64,000 nt of DNA from Diphasiastrum complanatum. Taxonomy: Eukaryota > Streptophyta > Lycopodiopsida > Lycopodiales > Lycopodiaceae. The stretch covers positions 31,817,777 to 31,881,776 of the forward strand of contig CM055093.1 of assembly GCA_029204225.1 (NCBI GenBank). The letters run 5' to 3'. The notes beneath the pieces are model-generated. The model did not search any database. It was not told the origin of the DNA and saw only the letters and a list, made by a program, of their open reading frames with translations. The translations under genes and the position numbers were made by a program. Of this stretch, positions 32,102 to 46,355 are shown in pieces (within the stretch, counting starts at the first letter, position 1; each line of letters opens with the position of its first letter).

Positions 32102-35100
32102 TTATTTGATAGAATCATATAGTGATTGGTAGTTGAGATAACATCTACTTCGAAAACCATATGGGGGATCTAGATATTGACCAGAGAGATAGGCGATGGC
32201 ATTTATCCTATTAAAATTTTCAGTTGGGTGAACTTGGTCCCAATAGAAGTATTCTGATGGATTTGAGCAAGGTGTAATTTTAGTTTGGCCACAATATATA
32301 GATGTGGTACGTTGACCTTTACCACCTCCACAACATGCAGTTTGAGTTGTGGATATTCCTGCATCCATGGTAATAGAAGGAAAACAATATTACAAGAGAA
32401 TAAAGTTTTTTTGATGGAAAATAATTTCAAAAGCACATAAAAAGAAAGGTAACAGAATGCCAAAAATTTCAAACTTACCGTATCGATGAGGATTTTTGTA
32501 TACATCTTTGAATATACCCTCGAAGTCAGCGTACAACAAAGTGGCATTAAATAGTTGCTTGCGCAATCCCATAATTGAACTCTTTAGCATGTTGTTGTGT
32601 AGTGTAATAACATTGTTGTAAGAAGATAAACAACCCATTTCATCATAGTCTGAGGCATTTGACACAAAAATAGACAAATAATATGGTGTGCAACCTGCGG
32701 GAGGAAGATTCACCACCAAGAAGTTGCGAGCTCCTGATGAATATAAACTCTAATGATCATGATACACAGGTAAGAATCAATATATGTATTTTCAAATAAC
32801 ATGTAGTTCTTAAATACTAAATACATATAGTTATCAACAACATTTGCATTTTAGGTGTTTTTTATTGACTACTAATAGAAAGTATGAAAATTAAAAAAAC
32901 TTCAAATATTGAATATGTATATTGAAGTATCCTCTATTAACAACCAAATGCATGAACGATAAAAAATGAATCTATGTCATATTTTAAGCTACAATATTGG
33001 AGATCTCAAAGTTCAATTTTCCATCTAGTTTGTAAATTTTTTCTTATAGAAATAAAAGCATCATTGTTTTTTCCACATTGCATTCATAAAAAGAACATAA
33101 GAAGTTGAATGGTTAAATCTATCTCAACAAAAATCCATGGCATTTTTGGCTCAATGCCACAGTCTATATTTTTATTTGAGTATATATACTAGTAGTAAAT
33201 TAAGTATGCATGAATGAGTACGCCCTCTTGGGAATAGAAAGGCTACAAACATTATTATTTTATTTCTCTTATGAGATTTACAAAAACGAATAAAGAAAAA
33301 GTGTTCCATTCAACATTCCAAAATGAAACATTGAAAATTCCAAGAGTGTGAATCTTGTACATGCTTAAAAATGCCTTGCACCTTTGCATATATTCTCATT
33401 TTTTGATAAAAACTTTGACTTGGCCTCTTCCAAGGCTTTATCATTAAGTTAATTATTGTAACATAAGCATGAAAAGTAGTAATTGTGTGCTACTAAGGTT
33501 CCATAAAAAAATATGTTATAATTGCATGACCATTACTTAGCTATGCAAAACTGATATTAAAGTTCATAAACTCTTTCATCAACTTGATTTTGTACTTGCT
33601 GATTGATCCATCTTGATTTGTCTTCACTTTGAGAAACATCATAGGAGCAATGTGCTATTTAAAAAAGAAAATAAAATGTGGAGGGCTTTCAACAAACTTT
33701 AACAAATTCAAGTATCCTTAACAAATGTCAGCTTGATTTATACAAACCAAAATGTTTGAGCGTTTGATTTAATCTTCATAATGTTGGGGAGAAAAGAATG
33801 TTTGTTTCTATCCTTGAAACTATTTCACATAGCTACTTTTGAGAGCTTAAACAAAGCTAAAAGATTATATCAAGCATTTTCTTGCATCCTTGTACCTGTA
33901 TACTCGACTCGACAACCTCTATGATTGAGGGCACCATTTGAGAGACACGTTCCGTACTCAAGCCCTTTTCAAAAGCGAATGAGTAGTCATTGCCTCCAAT
34001 TTCTCCAATAACATGAAGCCCTTGTGCGAATGCACTTAGGTTTGGTAATTGATTTTGCCATCCTATGTACAAAAAATGGCATAGAGTTAAATAGATAAGA
34101 AATTGCATCAAGTTATTGCACCACATATCTATATCATCATCAAGCTAATTCTTTCAGAAACATTTGAACTTCAACATATGTTAATGTTTTAAAAAACTGG
34201 AAGATAGAGGAAGAGAGAATGACCTGTAGAATTATAAGTTGTGACAACATTCGCCTTAAATCTGAGATACCAATCGACTTGTCTTAATAATGAATATGGT
34301 AATATCATAGAGATATTATTTTTTTCAAAAAAACTTGAGTTGTGAATAGTTGCTCCTCCTACAGCAAAATTTACTCCTTGTGTAAAGCTTGTTCCGATAG
34401 ATTTCAAATAGGGATTGATAAAGGGTAGATTTATTGCTTGTGCTGCAACAAAAGGAATCAAAACTTAGTAAATGTCAATGTTCAACTAAATATAAGTTGT
34501 GGAAACAATAATGTGCATCTCAATGAGCTTAATGAAAAAGACTTATGCACTCTAGTAAATTATGGCATAAGTTCACACACACACACACACAAAATTGAAG
34601 TACACAGATTGTTGGAGACTCCAAATATTTTCTGCTTGTACTGGACCTCAAATTTCAAAAGACAAAGTTAGTATGAATATTGAACTAGAGCTAAAGTTGC
34701 CTATAATTAAGTTATTTTTTGAAACATGAAATATCCTACTAGAAAGAACAATCACCCTATCTACAACATGATAAGAATAATAAGTTCTTAATCTTGAAAC
34801 TAGCCTTTCCTAATGATAAGAAAATCCAATGAAAACTCTCAGTTCTAGTCACAATGTTGGAGATACTATGCCTTTACAACCTCACAAAAAAAGGCGACTA
34901 AAGAGCTCTACATCTCATGCACATAAGAATATCGTACTAGCAACCCAACAATAACATCTCTTCTTCAACTTTATTGATTTAACTTGTAATGGCTCTCTAA
35001 CCATCACCAACTATTATGGTGGTTTTGAGCACATGCACATGACCCATTCAACAATAAGATTTAGATGAATCATAAGAACAAAGGTTGTATCTATATATAA

Positions 35101-35138
35101 ATAGTAAGTAAAGTTCTTGGATGTAGCCACTATGAAAC

Positions 35139-35231
<93 letters not shown>

Positions 35232-36966
35232 AGATACTTACTACCTATGATGGGGACAAGCGACTTACTCAAGCTCATTTCAACAAGAGCTCAATCTCCT
35301 AGCTCAAGCTGTTTCAAATTCACAGTCATATCTTTAATCGGGATCCTAAGATCCAAAGAAATGTTTCACTTGTAGATTGATTACCTTGTAAACAAAGATT
35401 AAAAAAAAGAGAGTAAAATAAACCAATCCTAGGTAGCCAAATTGGGATTGCATAGCCTAGGCTTTAAAGAGATGGATCTTTCCACTCCATGTGGTAGTAA
35501 ATAGATCTTAGAGAAGAATAGCAAGAAAAGATGTTTTTTTTTAAAAATCTCTACTAGTTTCTTTTGTGAGACAGATAAAGAGATTCTAAAAAATTGCCAT
35601 ATTAATATTTCTATATTGGATTCTATATTATGTGTTATGTAAAGCTATTCTCACTAGTTTCATCTTTGTATATTGAATTTCGTAAGACCTAAATGATGAA
35701 AATCATTTTACTAATTGTTACATTCTAGACATCATGTGTTATTTGTGATGTAATAGAAAGTGAGAACTTTTTGGCTATACTTAGGCAGAGTTATGAAGTA
35801 TATAGTTGTGTGTAAAGAATGAGATTCTTAGAAAAAGGATTCTAGTTCACATCTGACCGAGAGAAGTGAATTTCTAGGAAGAACACAGTTGGTGAGAACT
35901 GAGACATATTGTTAGAATCTCAAAGTGGGGTAAGGAGTCTAGAGCACTAGGAGAAGCAAATTGAAAACATTCTTATCAAAGCTTAGTAGCAAGATTGATA
36001 TATGCCATGGTCCATACCTGACAATATTTACGATTACTATCACACGTGCATTAATTCAAATTTGGACTCCTTTTAATTCCAGTGTATGACATTTTTGGCC
36101 ACCAACAAAGAGAGTTCTCAAATGCATAATAGGCACATTAGACACATGGATAAGATTTAGGGGGAGCAATGATTTAGACCTATAACTTCTATGTTTTTGT
36201 ATTAGTGATTAAGCTTATAATGTGGACTCAAAGAGATCCAAAATGGTAATACTTTTCACTAGTACAATTGGTTCTAAATCATGATAAAATTATTGAGCTT
36301 TGAGGATAAGTATATGGGAATAGTGAGGCAACACTTTGGCATAGCAGATTATTAACTTGATTCCATGAAGATCATAAGCATCCTATGATGTTGCACCTTG
36401 ACTATCAAAAGTGCATAACAATGATAAAAGAAAAAAAAAATCTAGTTTCTATGTAATATGAAGTACATCCAAGTGTGACAACACTGCATGAGAGAAATGG
36501 CAAACACCGAAGAGATAAACCAAAATCTTGCCAATGCAAAATGATAAATGTTATGTTTACTAATTCCTTAGCGACATGGAAGGAACCTATATACGTGCAT
36601 ATCACAAGAATCAATTAGTCTGCTGGTAAAAATGCCATAGCTCTTTGATTGTTAAGTAAAATGGGGGAAATGCAAACTCAAACCTAGGAAGTCAATGACC
36701 AGCCTGCCATCTGAATAGCGATCTGCGGGCTTATGAAATGCAGTTCGTCCATATGGCAAGAATGCAGCTGGTGATATTGTTGGATAAAGAGCCTCAACGT
36801 TTCCGGTATCTGACAACGAGTCTCCGAACTGGAACAATGCGGGAAAGCATTCAGCAGCTGCACTTTCGGAGAAACCACAACTCACTACTATTGTTGAAGC
36901 CACAACTGCCACCTTCCACCACTTATATACCTGCAAGATGAGCTTGATGGAGCTTAAACCTGCCAT
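32102..36966 (-). CDS. GDSL esterase/lipase, five exons, 398 residues
   Basis: Exons on the minus strand: 36966-36684, 34442-34224, 34062-33896, 32749-32479, 32358-32102. All four introns are GT-AG, phases match (1, 1, 0, 1) and the spliced CDS is 1,197 nt. Start chosen at MAGLSSIKLI because a signal peptide follows (hydrophobic VAVVASTIVVSCGF, likely cut near residue 38). Block I is FQFGDSLSDTGN with catalytic Ser50. Block II has VNFAVGGATIHN (GG 123-124). Block III is GEIGGNDY with Asn192. Block V is WDQVHPTE with Asp354 and His357. Length and blocks fit secreted plant SGNH esterases, which hydrolyse ester bonds, often of acetylated polysaccharides or secondary metabolites. The true substrate cannot be read from sequence. 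Intron 1 (2.2 kb) holds a (CT)n tract. It looks intact and is the only clear host gene here. Confidence 0.88.
35141..35227 (+). repeat. (CT)n microsatellite in GDSL intron 1
   Basis: About 87 bp of CT followed by CCATGAGA, the reverse-complement arrangement of the CATGAGAGA edge seen at the (GA)n tracts of 9.5 and 42.4 kb. On the gene's sense strand it is (GA)n. Confidence 0.93.
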
Positions 36967-37289
36967 GACAACTAATTTGTTGATGCTCTGATGCTTCTCT
37001 CCGACCGACATATAAGTATATATACGTGCAGCTGATCCACCATATTGGTAGTTTACTATGGTACCGTTATTTTGTCTCCTCCTCTCCTCTCTCTCTCTCA
37101 TGCATTCTTTGCTGTCCTAGTTCATCTTTTGTAGGAACATCACACTCCACATACCCGCCTTCTAATAATTACTTCTCCCCCCGCCCCCGCCCGAGCTCTC
37201 CTGCGCTCTCTCTCTCTCATGCATTCGTAGCCGTCCTAGTTCATCTTTTCTTGAGGATCACACTCTCTATGCACGCCTTCAAAATTACA

Positions 37290-37364
<75 letters not shown>

Positions 37365-37405
37365 ATATGGGCTAGTTTATCTTTTGTTGCAGAATAGTAC
37401 CAAGT

Positions 37406-37455
<50 letters not shown>

Positions 37456-37505
37456 GGAGTTTTTTTTTTTTTGGAGGGGGGGGGGGGGGGGGTTCCTAGT
37501 TTATC
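36967..37505 (-). promoter_or_regulatory. GDSL gene upstream region with repeated (CT)n-CAT-CTAGTT(C/T)ATCTTTT units
   Basis: Just upstream of the GDSL start codon (37080-37505) lie four diverged tandem units. Each has CT runs followed by CAT (37099, 37218, 37364, 37453) and then CTAGTTCATCTTTT or CTAGTTTATCTTTT. The CT tracts at 37294-37361 and 37407-37453 are the longest. Next to the last unit are a T13 run (37460-37472) and a G17 run (37476-37492). On the sense strand the tracts are GA repeats, which in plants are bound by BBR/BPC GAGA-binding proteins; a promoter role is inferred. No TATA box was assigned. Confidence 0.55.
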
Positions 37506-39736
37506 TTTTGTCCAAGCATAGTACCAAGTGCTCTAGCTCCTCTCTTTTTTTAAACCCATTGTTTTCCTCCCATCTCTTAACATGGTTAGCTAGTTAAATT
37601 TGAAATCATTAGTTGGTAGACAACCTTTGCCTCTTTTAGTAACAATTCAAGGGACTCCTCATGATGATTACTTCCAAATTAATGAAATAACCTGGTTTGA
37701 GAGCTTTTACATATCTCAACATTGAAACATAAGTAGGCTTTGACCCTCTTCGAAAACCCTCCAACATCATGCACTTTTAACTCTTGTCATTTTTTGAAAT
37801 AATAATTATCTACATCCATAAACTCAAAATAATTGCTGATTCAAATCAACAAATAGCTAACATAATGACAAATCAACAAATGAATAGAGCAAAATTATAC
37901 CTTTTGTCACTAAAAAGTTCATTGTTTCCAAAAAACTCTCAATGCCAATTATTTTCTTAGGCCTCACCCATCAAGAAATTTGAGCATGAAGTAAGTAGCC
38001 TTGTCTGGGCCAGATGGAACTCTTACCAAGTAGTGTGAGAACTTGGGCAATGACAAGATAGAACTTCACAATGTCAAAAGCTTTATGTTTCTTAAAGTAA
38101 TATCTTATTAGCTTATCCTATGCAAGAATTTCATGTTCAGTGCTTGCACTACTATCACACATGGATTTCTAATGAGAGTTTCTAATTTATGTATTTTTTT
38201 TGGCCAAAATTTTATAACTTTATCAAAGTGTTTGTTGGAGCTCCTGTGGTCTTTCTTGAAGAAATTTGAAAGTCCAAAGTTCACCAAAACCACATGAGCT
38301 ACTGTTCACTCAGTGTGTGCAAGCTAACGAGAGTTCATACAAAGTGAAACATCAGAATTCACAATTGGCGAGGGTTCAAAAGGCCAATCTATCATGTGAG
38401 CTCTCGCAGACAAGACTAATTTTTATAGGAATGTTTGCAGCCTTTATTGTACGATCAATGTACTCAGATATGCTTATAAAAAGTTTGACAAAGTTTCTTA
38501 CTAACAAAAATTGCAGAATTATGTAGGCAATCAATTTTTTTATATCTTAATACCCAAAAACTAGTAGAACCTTTGCAAAAGGCACTATATTGGATCTTTG
38601 TCAAACAAAACTTTCATTCATCAACATTGATAATTCACCTTGACAATTGCAATACAAATGGTCTGTTGGCATGGCCCTATGAAAGCTACCTGCGGTAGCA
38701 CTAGCAAGGGTTAAAGTGTAAGAAAAGTGCAGAGGTTGTAGTCTAACGAGATTTTTGGACCAAATAGCAAATTTGAGGTCCATAACCCACTTTTTGACAA
38801 TAAATTTAATGACAAACCTCAAACTGTCTGGTAGCTAAACTCACTAGGAAGAAGCTGCAACAAGAGGATTGACGAGAGTTCTTGTGGAGTTGAGGGTAAA
38901 TTTTTTGTGGTTTATAAAGGTTTTTTGACTGTTTTTGCAAATTGGCTGGGAACCAACCTTCACAACTTGGACAACAAATTTGGACAATAATTCCAACTTT
39001 GTATCCAGGCCGGCAAGGGTTAGTTAGAGAGGAACAGAAAGTTATTTACTCTGGTAACATTGTTTAGCCTCAAAATGTCTCTTTGGAGGTTTTTGGAGTT
39101 TTTGGTTGATTACAACCAATAATTCAACATTTATAGCATGTATAGATTCTGTAAGAGTGTTCTCATGCTTCTAAGCCCACTATCAAAGGAAGTAACAAAC
39201 AGAACAAGCCAAAATCAAGCCTATTAGCTCCCAACACCAAAAACAAAAAAAAATGCAAGCAAATGAAACAAGATAAGAGAACTATCCATGACAACAACAC
39301 CACGATAGGGGGTTGTAGTTCCACTCATTGCCTGTCACGACTTATCACTAGTAGTTTTCATTCCCATGGGATAGTTACTCAATTGTTGTGGCTTTTAGTA
39401 GGGACAAGCCACAAAACTTGTGACACGATTTTTGAGTTTTTTTGTGACAGTTGGATATTGGAACGAGTTTTCAAAACTTTTCAACTTGGTGGTGTATAAT
39501 GCAACTAGATCGCTTGTCATCCAGAGATTATGTATTCTATTTCATTGCAAAGTCATGCACCATCCGAGTTTCTAACATTGGGCTTGTACTTTACATGGAA
39601 CAATTTTAATAATCACTTAGATAAAAAAATAAACAAAAAAATTCAAATATTTTAAAGTTGAAACGATTGTCTATTACTAAATTCAAAATAAAACCTTGAA
39701 TTGAAATATGAATTTATAATTTTTGAAGTTAAAAAC
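37506..39736. other. No gene; dispersed GGCGAGGGTTC-like words
   Basis: AT-rich spacer. AACGAGAGTTC, GGCGAGGGTTC, GACGAGAGTTC and related GCAAGGGTT words occur near 38325, 38366, 38703, 38869 and 39011. They resemble GGCGAAGGTTC at 29.3-29.5 kb, so both stretches may come from one repeat family. The ORFs are short and unrecognised. Confidence 0.4.
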
Positions 39737-41272
39737 TTACCACACAACATTCTCTATTCTCGCTTTACAAAAAGCCAATAAAGCGTTCTGGAGTGAAGCT
39801 GATTGCCAACTAGAATGAAAAATAATAACTCTCCAAATAGGAGACGTTGTGACATCAAGAAAGCCTTGCATGAAGCTATGGATTTTAGCAAATTTAAAAG
39901 GAGAATCAACATTCAATGATTCCTTCGTATGAAATCCATATGGGATATTGGCAAAGCAAAATTTATAGGGCCTTTTTTTTGTAAATTTGAAAATTTCTCT
40001 ACAATCACCCTCCTCAACAATATAAAAGCATGGTTGATCATGGACGCTTTTAGGGAGGTAGGTCTTTGTTTCATCCTCCTCCGCAATGGTCTCACCCCAT
40101 GCCAACTTCTCTTTGTAACTCTTTTCTGCTTTTGTCTTTAGAATATATCTCTTGAATTGCTCTGAAAGGACTTTAATCTTTTTATCTTCAAGGGACTGAA
40201 AAAGAAGTAGCTATGCTTAGCATAGGAGATACAAAGTCTAAAACATAATTAAAGAAAAAAAATTAGAAAATACCTTTGTTAGACATGAGTGAAGTAAATA
40301 CCATGTCTCTTAACAATATCAAAGAAGGTGCCAAAGCCTCATTTTGGTTGTTCAGAGGATAAAGCCTATGGCACTCATCAAAATCTTGACACTTTAACTT
40401 TGTCACAAGGGCTTCTTGAACTTTCATTTAAACAATCTATGTCTGCATTAAAAAAGGTATATGGGTTACAAATCTTTTAAAATTAAAAAAAAATCATTTC
40501 GAGAAGAAGTGAGTTGAAAACAAATATAATTCTGAATTTTTTTTTTCATTTCAACAAGGGAGAGTTGACCATCTGCATCTCTTGAAAGAATACTTATTAT
40601 TAACTCCGAAGAGTTGATCCCTTGCAAATTCTTCACTTTGATATTTCCATTTTTGTAGGGATGGGCTTCAAAGTTAGAGTGGAGGCAATCTGTTTTTCTT
40701 TTTTTAGACACCTTGTGCAGATTGGTGTTTTATTTGAAATTTTTTTCACTTATAAAAAATTTTGTCAATAAGAGCCCATTCCTAAAATAAAAGAAAGTAA
40801 TAATGATTAGATAATTCGAATTAATATTAAAATAAAATGAACTTTATGACAAGTCTAGCAAATTATGATTAACATAGCAATCTACGAAGAGAATGGCATT
40901 TAATGATGAGCATGGTAGGCCTATCTCTTGTGCACATAGTGCTTTGAGCTCCAGTTGATTGACATCTCCAACTTTGGAGACTCTCAAATATTCTTTACCA
41001 AAAAATCGAATCCTTTGTATTACTGTAGTCATTTTCATCCGATAATCTTGGTCAATATTGTGGCCCCAAGGAAGCAGTTTAGCTTCATCCATTGTCATCC
41101 CAGCAAACGCAATGGCACTAACACTACAAAATGAAGCAACATGAGGATACTCTTGAAATAATTGTTTTCGGGCTTGTAAACTATGTATGCTCCCAAGTAC
41201 AAAAAAATGGTAAGAATCTAAATTAAAAAAATCAAAATTTGCAACACTATTACTTGGACGATTTAGGTGCAC
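39737..41272 (-). CDS. Exon-like ORFs of an unrecognised minus-strand gene
   Basis: Four open segments follow each other on the minus strand: 41272-40844, 40711-40466, about 40430-40275 and about 40193-39737. The last starts after a good acceptor (CTACTTCTTTTTCAG) and reads SLEDKKIKVLSEQFKRYILK, a likely coiled coil, then LAWGETIAEEDETKTYLPKS. The third reads MKVQEALVTKLKCQDFDECH and ends at AACAAAG followed by GTATTT, a possible donor. The first contains YPHVASFCSVSAIAFAGMTM and AKLLPWGHNIDQDYRMKMT. None has retroelement motifs. I do not recognise the family. Not every junction keeps phase, so it may be a partial or decayed host gene, or a captured piece. Confidence 0.38.
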
Positions 41273-43013
<1,741 letters not shown>

Positions 43014-43487
43014 ATGTCGGTATTTGTTTCTACTTCTCCCGTTGCTCCTCCTCCCATTCAGATTGTAGAGTCTAACAAACAATTAGATGATGACACATTT
43101 GGCAGTGCAATTTCCATTTCATCCCCTTTACGTGTTGATTCCATCGCACCAGAGGATTTGGTATCGGAAGAAGTCTTGATCGAGGATGATGACGATGATG
43201 AGGAAAGGGCCGCATCGCAAATGAACCCTCATCAGTCCAGATATACCCAGAAGATCTTAGAAGATTTTGGGATGATAAATTGCAAAGAAGCAAATACTCC
43301 AATGCTTGCAAGAACAGTCCTGACGAATGAGGATTGTTCAAAGACTGAAGAAGAAAGAAAATTGATGCAACATACACCATCCAAAAAATTGATCGGATCA
43401 CTAATGTACCTTGCAGATAACACACGTCTTGACATTGCTTATGTCGTGTTCAGTATGAGCCAATTCAGCACGAATCTAGGCTCGTAA
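43014..43487 (+). pseudogene. Copia linker joined directly to RT tail
   Basis: A 157-codon frame begins with a Ser/Pro-rich then Asp/Glu-rich stretch (VSEEVLIEDDDDDEERAASQ), typical of the integrase-RT linker. Without any RT palm it continues into the RT tail: HQSRYTQKILEDFGMINCKE, NTPMLA, KKLIGSLMYLADNTRLDIAY. The whole catalytic part of RT is deleted in frame. A frameshift follows at about 43480. Confidence 0.72.
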
Positions 43488-44040
43488 CTCATTGGAAGAT
43501 CGCAAAACAAATCTTGCAATATCTTCAATTGACGAAAGATTTTGGATTGTATTATTCTCGTGATGCAGGGTTCCAGATGCTTTCCTACAGTGATGTTAGT
43601 TGGGCATTTCTCAAGGACGACTGCAAAAGTGTCTCAGGAGGATGCACCATCGCGTTAGGAGCAGCAATTCTCTGAAGCAGACCAGTCATCTTTTCGAAGC
43701 AGAGTATGTAGCAGCAAAAAATATGGCCAATGAAATCATTTGGCTCCAACAGTTCCTTGATGAACTAGGTGAAACGAGGAATGAACCTCTGATTTTGCAG
43801 ATGGACCATACATCCGCAATACATCTGACAAAGGATTCTATGTTTCACTCAAGGACGAAACACAATGCAATCAAGTACCACTTGATAAGGGATCCGATCA
43901 GGAAGAAGATGTTGTAGACTACTTTCATTGGAACGAAGCATATGGTTCCTGACATTTTCACAAAGGCCTTAGACAAAGGTTTGTTCGAGAAACAGAGGAG
44001 CAGTCTTGGAGTCATCAAGCTATCACGCTTTGAGAGGGAG
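43488..44040 (+). pseudogene. Copia RNase H (decayed)
   Basis: QYLQLTKDFGLYYSRDAGFQ, LSYSDVSWAFLKDDCKSVSG, then after a stop and shift near 43675 AEYVAAKNMANEIIWLQQFL, LDELGETRNEPLILQMDHTS and HLTKDSMFHSRTKHNAIKY. A stop at 43915 precedes GTKHMVPDIFTKALDKGLFE, the usual RNase H end. A closely related domain lies on the minus strand at 63630-64000. Confidence 0.8.
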
Positions 44041-44041
44041 C

Positions 44042-44898
44042 TAAGGAAACAAAACGTTTCTATTACCAAAGCTTTGCTACCTTTCAACTCTCAATTTGAA
44101 AAAAAGACACGAAGTAAAAATATTCACGAAACAAAATCCTTCGTGCTCCAAAGAAATCAAGAAGATCAACCAAATACCATGAAGTACAAATCTTTGATCT
44201 GATATAGTGACATCAGTAGAAGAGCTTTAGAACGTGGCTAATCCACCACTCTTGTAATCCATGATAAGTTATAGATTGTTTAATCTATCTAATCAGAAAT
44301 GCTATTCTGAATGTATGCAATTGCTTGATGCATAAAATCTACATATAGACGAAAAATAGAGAATACATGTCCGCCTATGTGCTAGACAATTTTGTAAGAG
44401 GATCAACAGATCCAAGAAGTCCGCTAGTAAGCAAGACACTATTCATGGGAGAACATTATTTCTCTCACGCCAATGCACTATGTGGATCTGTCACATAGTT
44501 CTTGAAATCGAGAGGATCAATAGATGATATTGTAGCTATTATGCACATAATATTCTGAATTTTTTCTGATCTCGAATGATTTGTTGTCTACTATTATTCG
44601 TGTATCTCATTTACTTGTTGAATCAATTCTGCACACTGGTTCAATCTTGTTAAATGCTGTATTAATCTATAACATAGATCAACAGTGTCTGTCTACATTC
44701 TGGAGGATTGTAGGAATGATAGAACAGGCAATGACCAGCAATCATATCCGAACTTCATCCGAATTGATTTTGTTCGCAATATCAATATCAGAGCTCGTTC
44801 AAGTTTCGCTTCACTTTGCTTCGTTTCGTCTAGTTTCGTTTCGTTTCGTTTCGTTATAGAGCCTGATTGATCTTTGAACAATTTTCCATTTTCTATCA
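44042..44898 (+). repeat. LTR of the 43-kb Copia
   Basis: 857 bp from TAAGGAAACAAAACG (the inverted copy keeps TGAAGAAACAAAATG) to TTTCTATCA. It is preceded by a polypurine tract and followed by AAGGA. Its first ~630 bp recur in inverted orientation at 48370-48995. TATCAGAGC at 44786-44794 resembles a primer site, so the last ~110 bp could be leader sequence, but the flanking AAGGA favours the longer limit. Short GTTTC repeats lie at 44815-44855. Confidence 0.68.
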
Positions 44899-46355
44899 AA
44901 GGAGAGGGAAGATCAGAGATTTGGAGACTCTTCAAGGCTATTCTAAGGAGTTGAGGGCACCTCCTAAAGTGATTTAGATTCAATGCATCAAATCAGATCA
45001 ATTTTTCATCAATTTTGATTAATTCTTGCTTGTGATTGGATAGTAGATTGTGTTGCATCCTCGTTAAGTTCCATTTAGATCTTTTTTAAGTGATTTTGGA
45101 AGGATATTAGGTTGCTAAAATTTATTCTTGATCAGATCATTTGGAAGCTTTTATGTTCTTTATAGAAAGAGGGGCAATTCTACTAGTTTTGTCTACTTCA
45201 ATCAAGCAAGTGCATTGTTTCTAGTATTCTATGATTTGATTTTGTTCAAAGTCATTCTTAGATCTTTATAGGAAGTCTATTATTGATCTTTTCAGGTACC
45301 TAAGAAGTGGGATAAGGTAGATCTTCAATAAAATCAATAGAAGTAACCTTCATTTATGTCAAGTCCTTGATTAGGAGAAGAGATGGCATCTTTAAATGCA
45401 TATCTTTTGGATACTAATGAGGTAAATGGTAAGGAGGATGAACCTATTCATCCTCAAGAAAAAACCAAATACAACAAGAGGTGCAATATTGCACTACATT
45501 TTATAAAAATGAATGTTGCAAATGAACTCTTATGAGAGGTAGGAGATTGCACTTTTGCTCAAGATGCTTGGGAGCCTTTGCAAAAAGTCTACGAATCCAA
45601 GAACCAAACTAGGATGTTGGCTTTGAAGAATCGAATCTATAGAAGCTCTCAAAAGAAAGGAGAGAGTGCACATACTTTTGGCTTAAGAGTGAAGGAATTG
45701 AACAAAGAGCTAGCCTTCATAGGTGATCCTATCAAAGATGAAGAGCTTTTTCAACTCATCTTGAATGGACTAAGATTTGAATTTGACAATTTGGTTCAGG
45801 GATATGCAATTATGGGTAAGCTACCCATACTTGAAGAGCTCCAAGGCACACTCATGGCCGAGGAGTCAAGAAGGAGCCAAATGCAAGAGAGAATGGATAG
45901 GCTTTTCATCCAAGGTGGAGATGACCAAGCTCTCTTCACCAAAGGCAAAGGATCAACATTCAAGAAGGCTTCAACAAAGCTTGAGATCAAGAAGGACCCT
46001 CAAAGGCATCTCCATCAATCACCAAAGTCAAGAAGGACAAATCCAAGGTGAAGTGCTACTATTGTAGCAAGATGGGGCATTATGCCTCGGAATGCTTCAA
46101 GAGGAAGCAAGATCAAAGCCAAGCCAACATGAGCAAGAAAGAGGAAGATGGAGTTCACATGAGGACTCTCTCATGATGTCCATATTTTCTTCAACAAGCT
46201 TCAAAGGAGAAGATCCTTGAAGGATCGATTCGGGTGCTAGTTCACACATGAATAGCAAAAGGGGGTTTTTCTCTTCTCTCTTATCTTATGATGGACCTAT
46301 AAAATCTATCTATACAGCAAATGATGAAGCTTGTAAGATTGAAGGAGCTGGTAGC
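44899..46355 (+). pseudogene. Broken relative of the young Copia: leader, gag, protease start
   Basis: It follows the young element closely from its leader position 23238 to 24810 in the protease. The start codon region (45383) is followed by a deletion of about 30 codons. A frame at 45578-46051 gives QKVYESKNQTRMLALKNRIY and GLRVKELNKELAFIGDPIKD. The zinc knuckle CYYCSKMGHYASEC is readable near 46050 in another frame. Protease reads R(F/S)GASSHMN, with a stop replacing Trp before it. The match ends exactly where the LTR at 46356 begins. Confidence 0.85.

Larger units (their letters stand above)
43014..44898 (+). mobile_element. Copia element with most of pol deleted, 3' LTR intact
   Basis: It contains an acidic integrase-RT linker, the RT tail, RNase H, a polypurine tract (GAGAGGGAG, 44032-44040) and an 857-bp LTR. 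Its 5' LTR is represented by an inverted, partial copy at 48370-48995. AAGGA follows the LTR at 44899-44903, and its complement TCCTT flanks the inverted LTR at 48996-49000, so the two flanks form a 5-bp target duplication. Confidence 0.75.

Noticed and set aside
36652-37101. Upstream start of the GDSL gene at 37101 (MREREERRRQNNG)
   Set aside because: This adds 45 residues ahead of the hydrophobic signal and begins in the GA repeat. MAGLSS at 36966 gives a normal signal peptide and family length.
44786-44794. TATCAGAGC as a primer site ending the 44.0-kb LTR early
   Set aside because: The matching AAGGA duplications support the LTR end at 44898, and a primer site would not be expected after a 3' LTR. 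The alternative is noted but not preferred.
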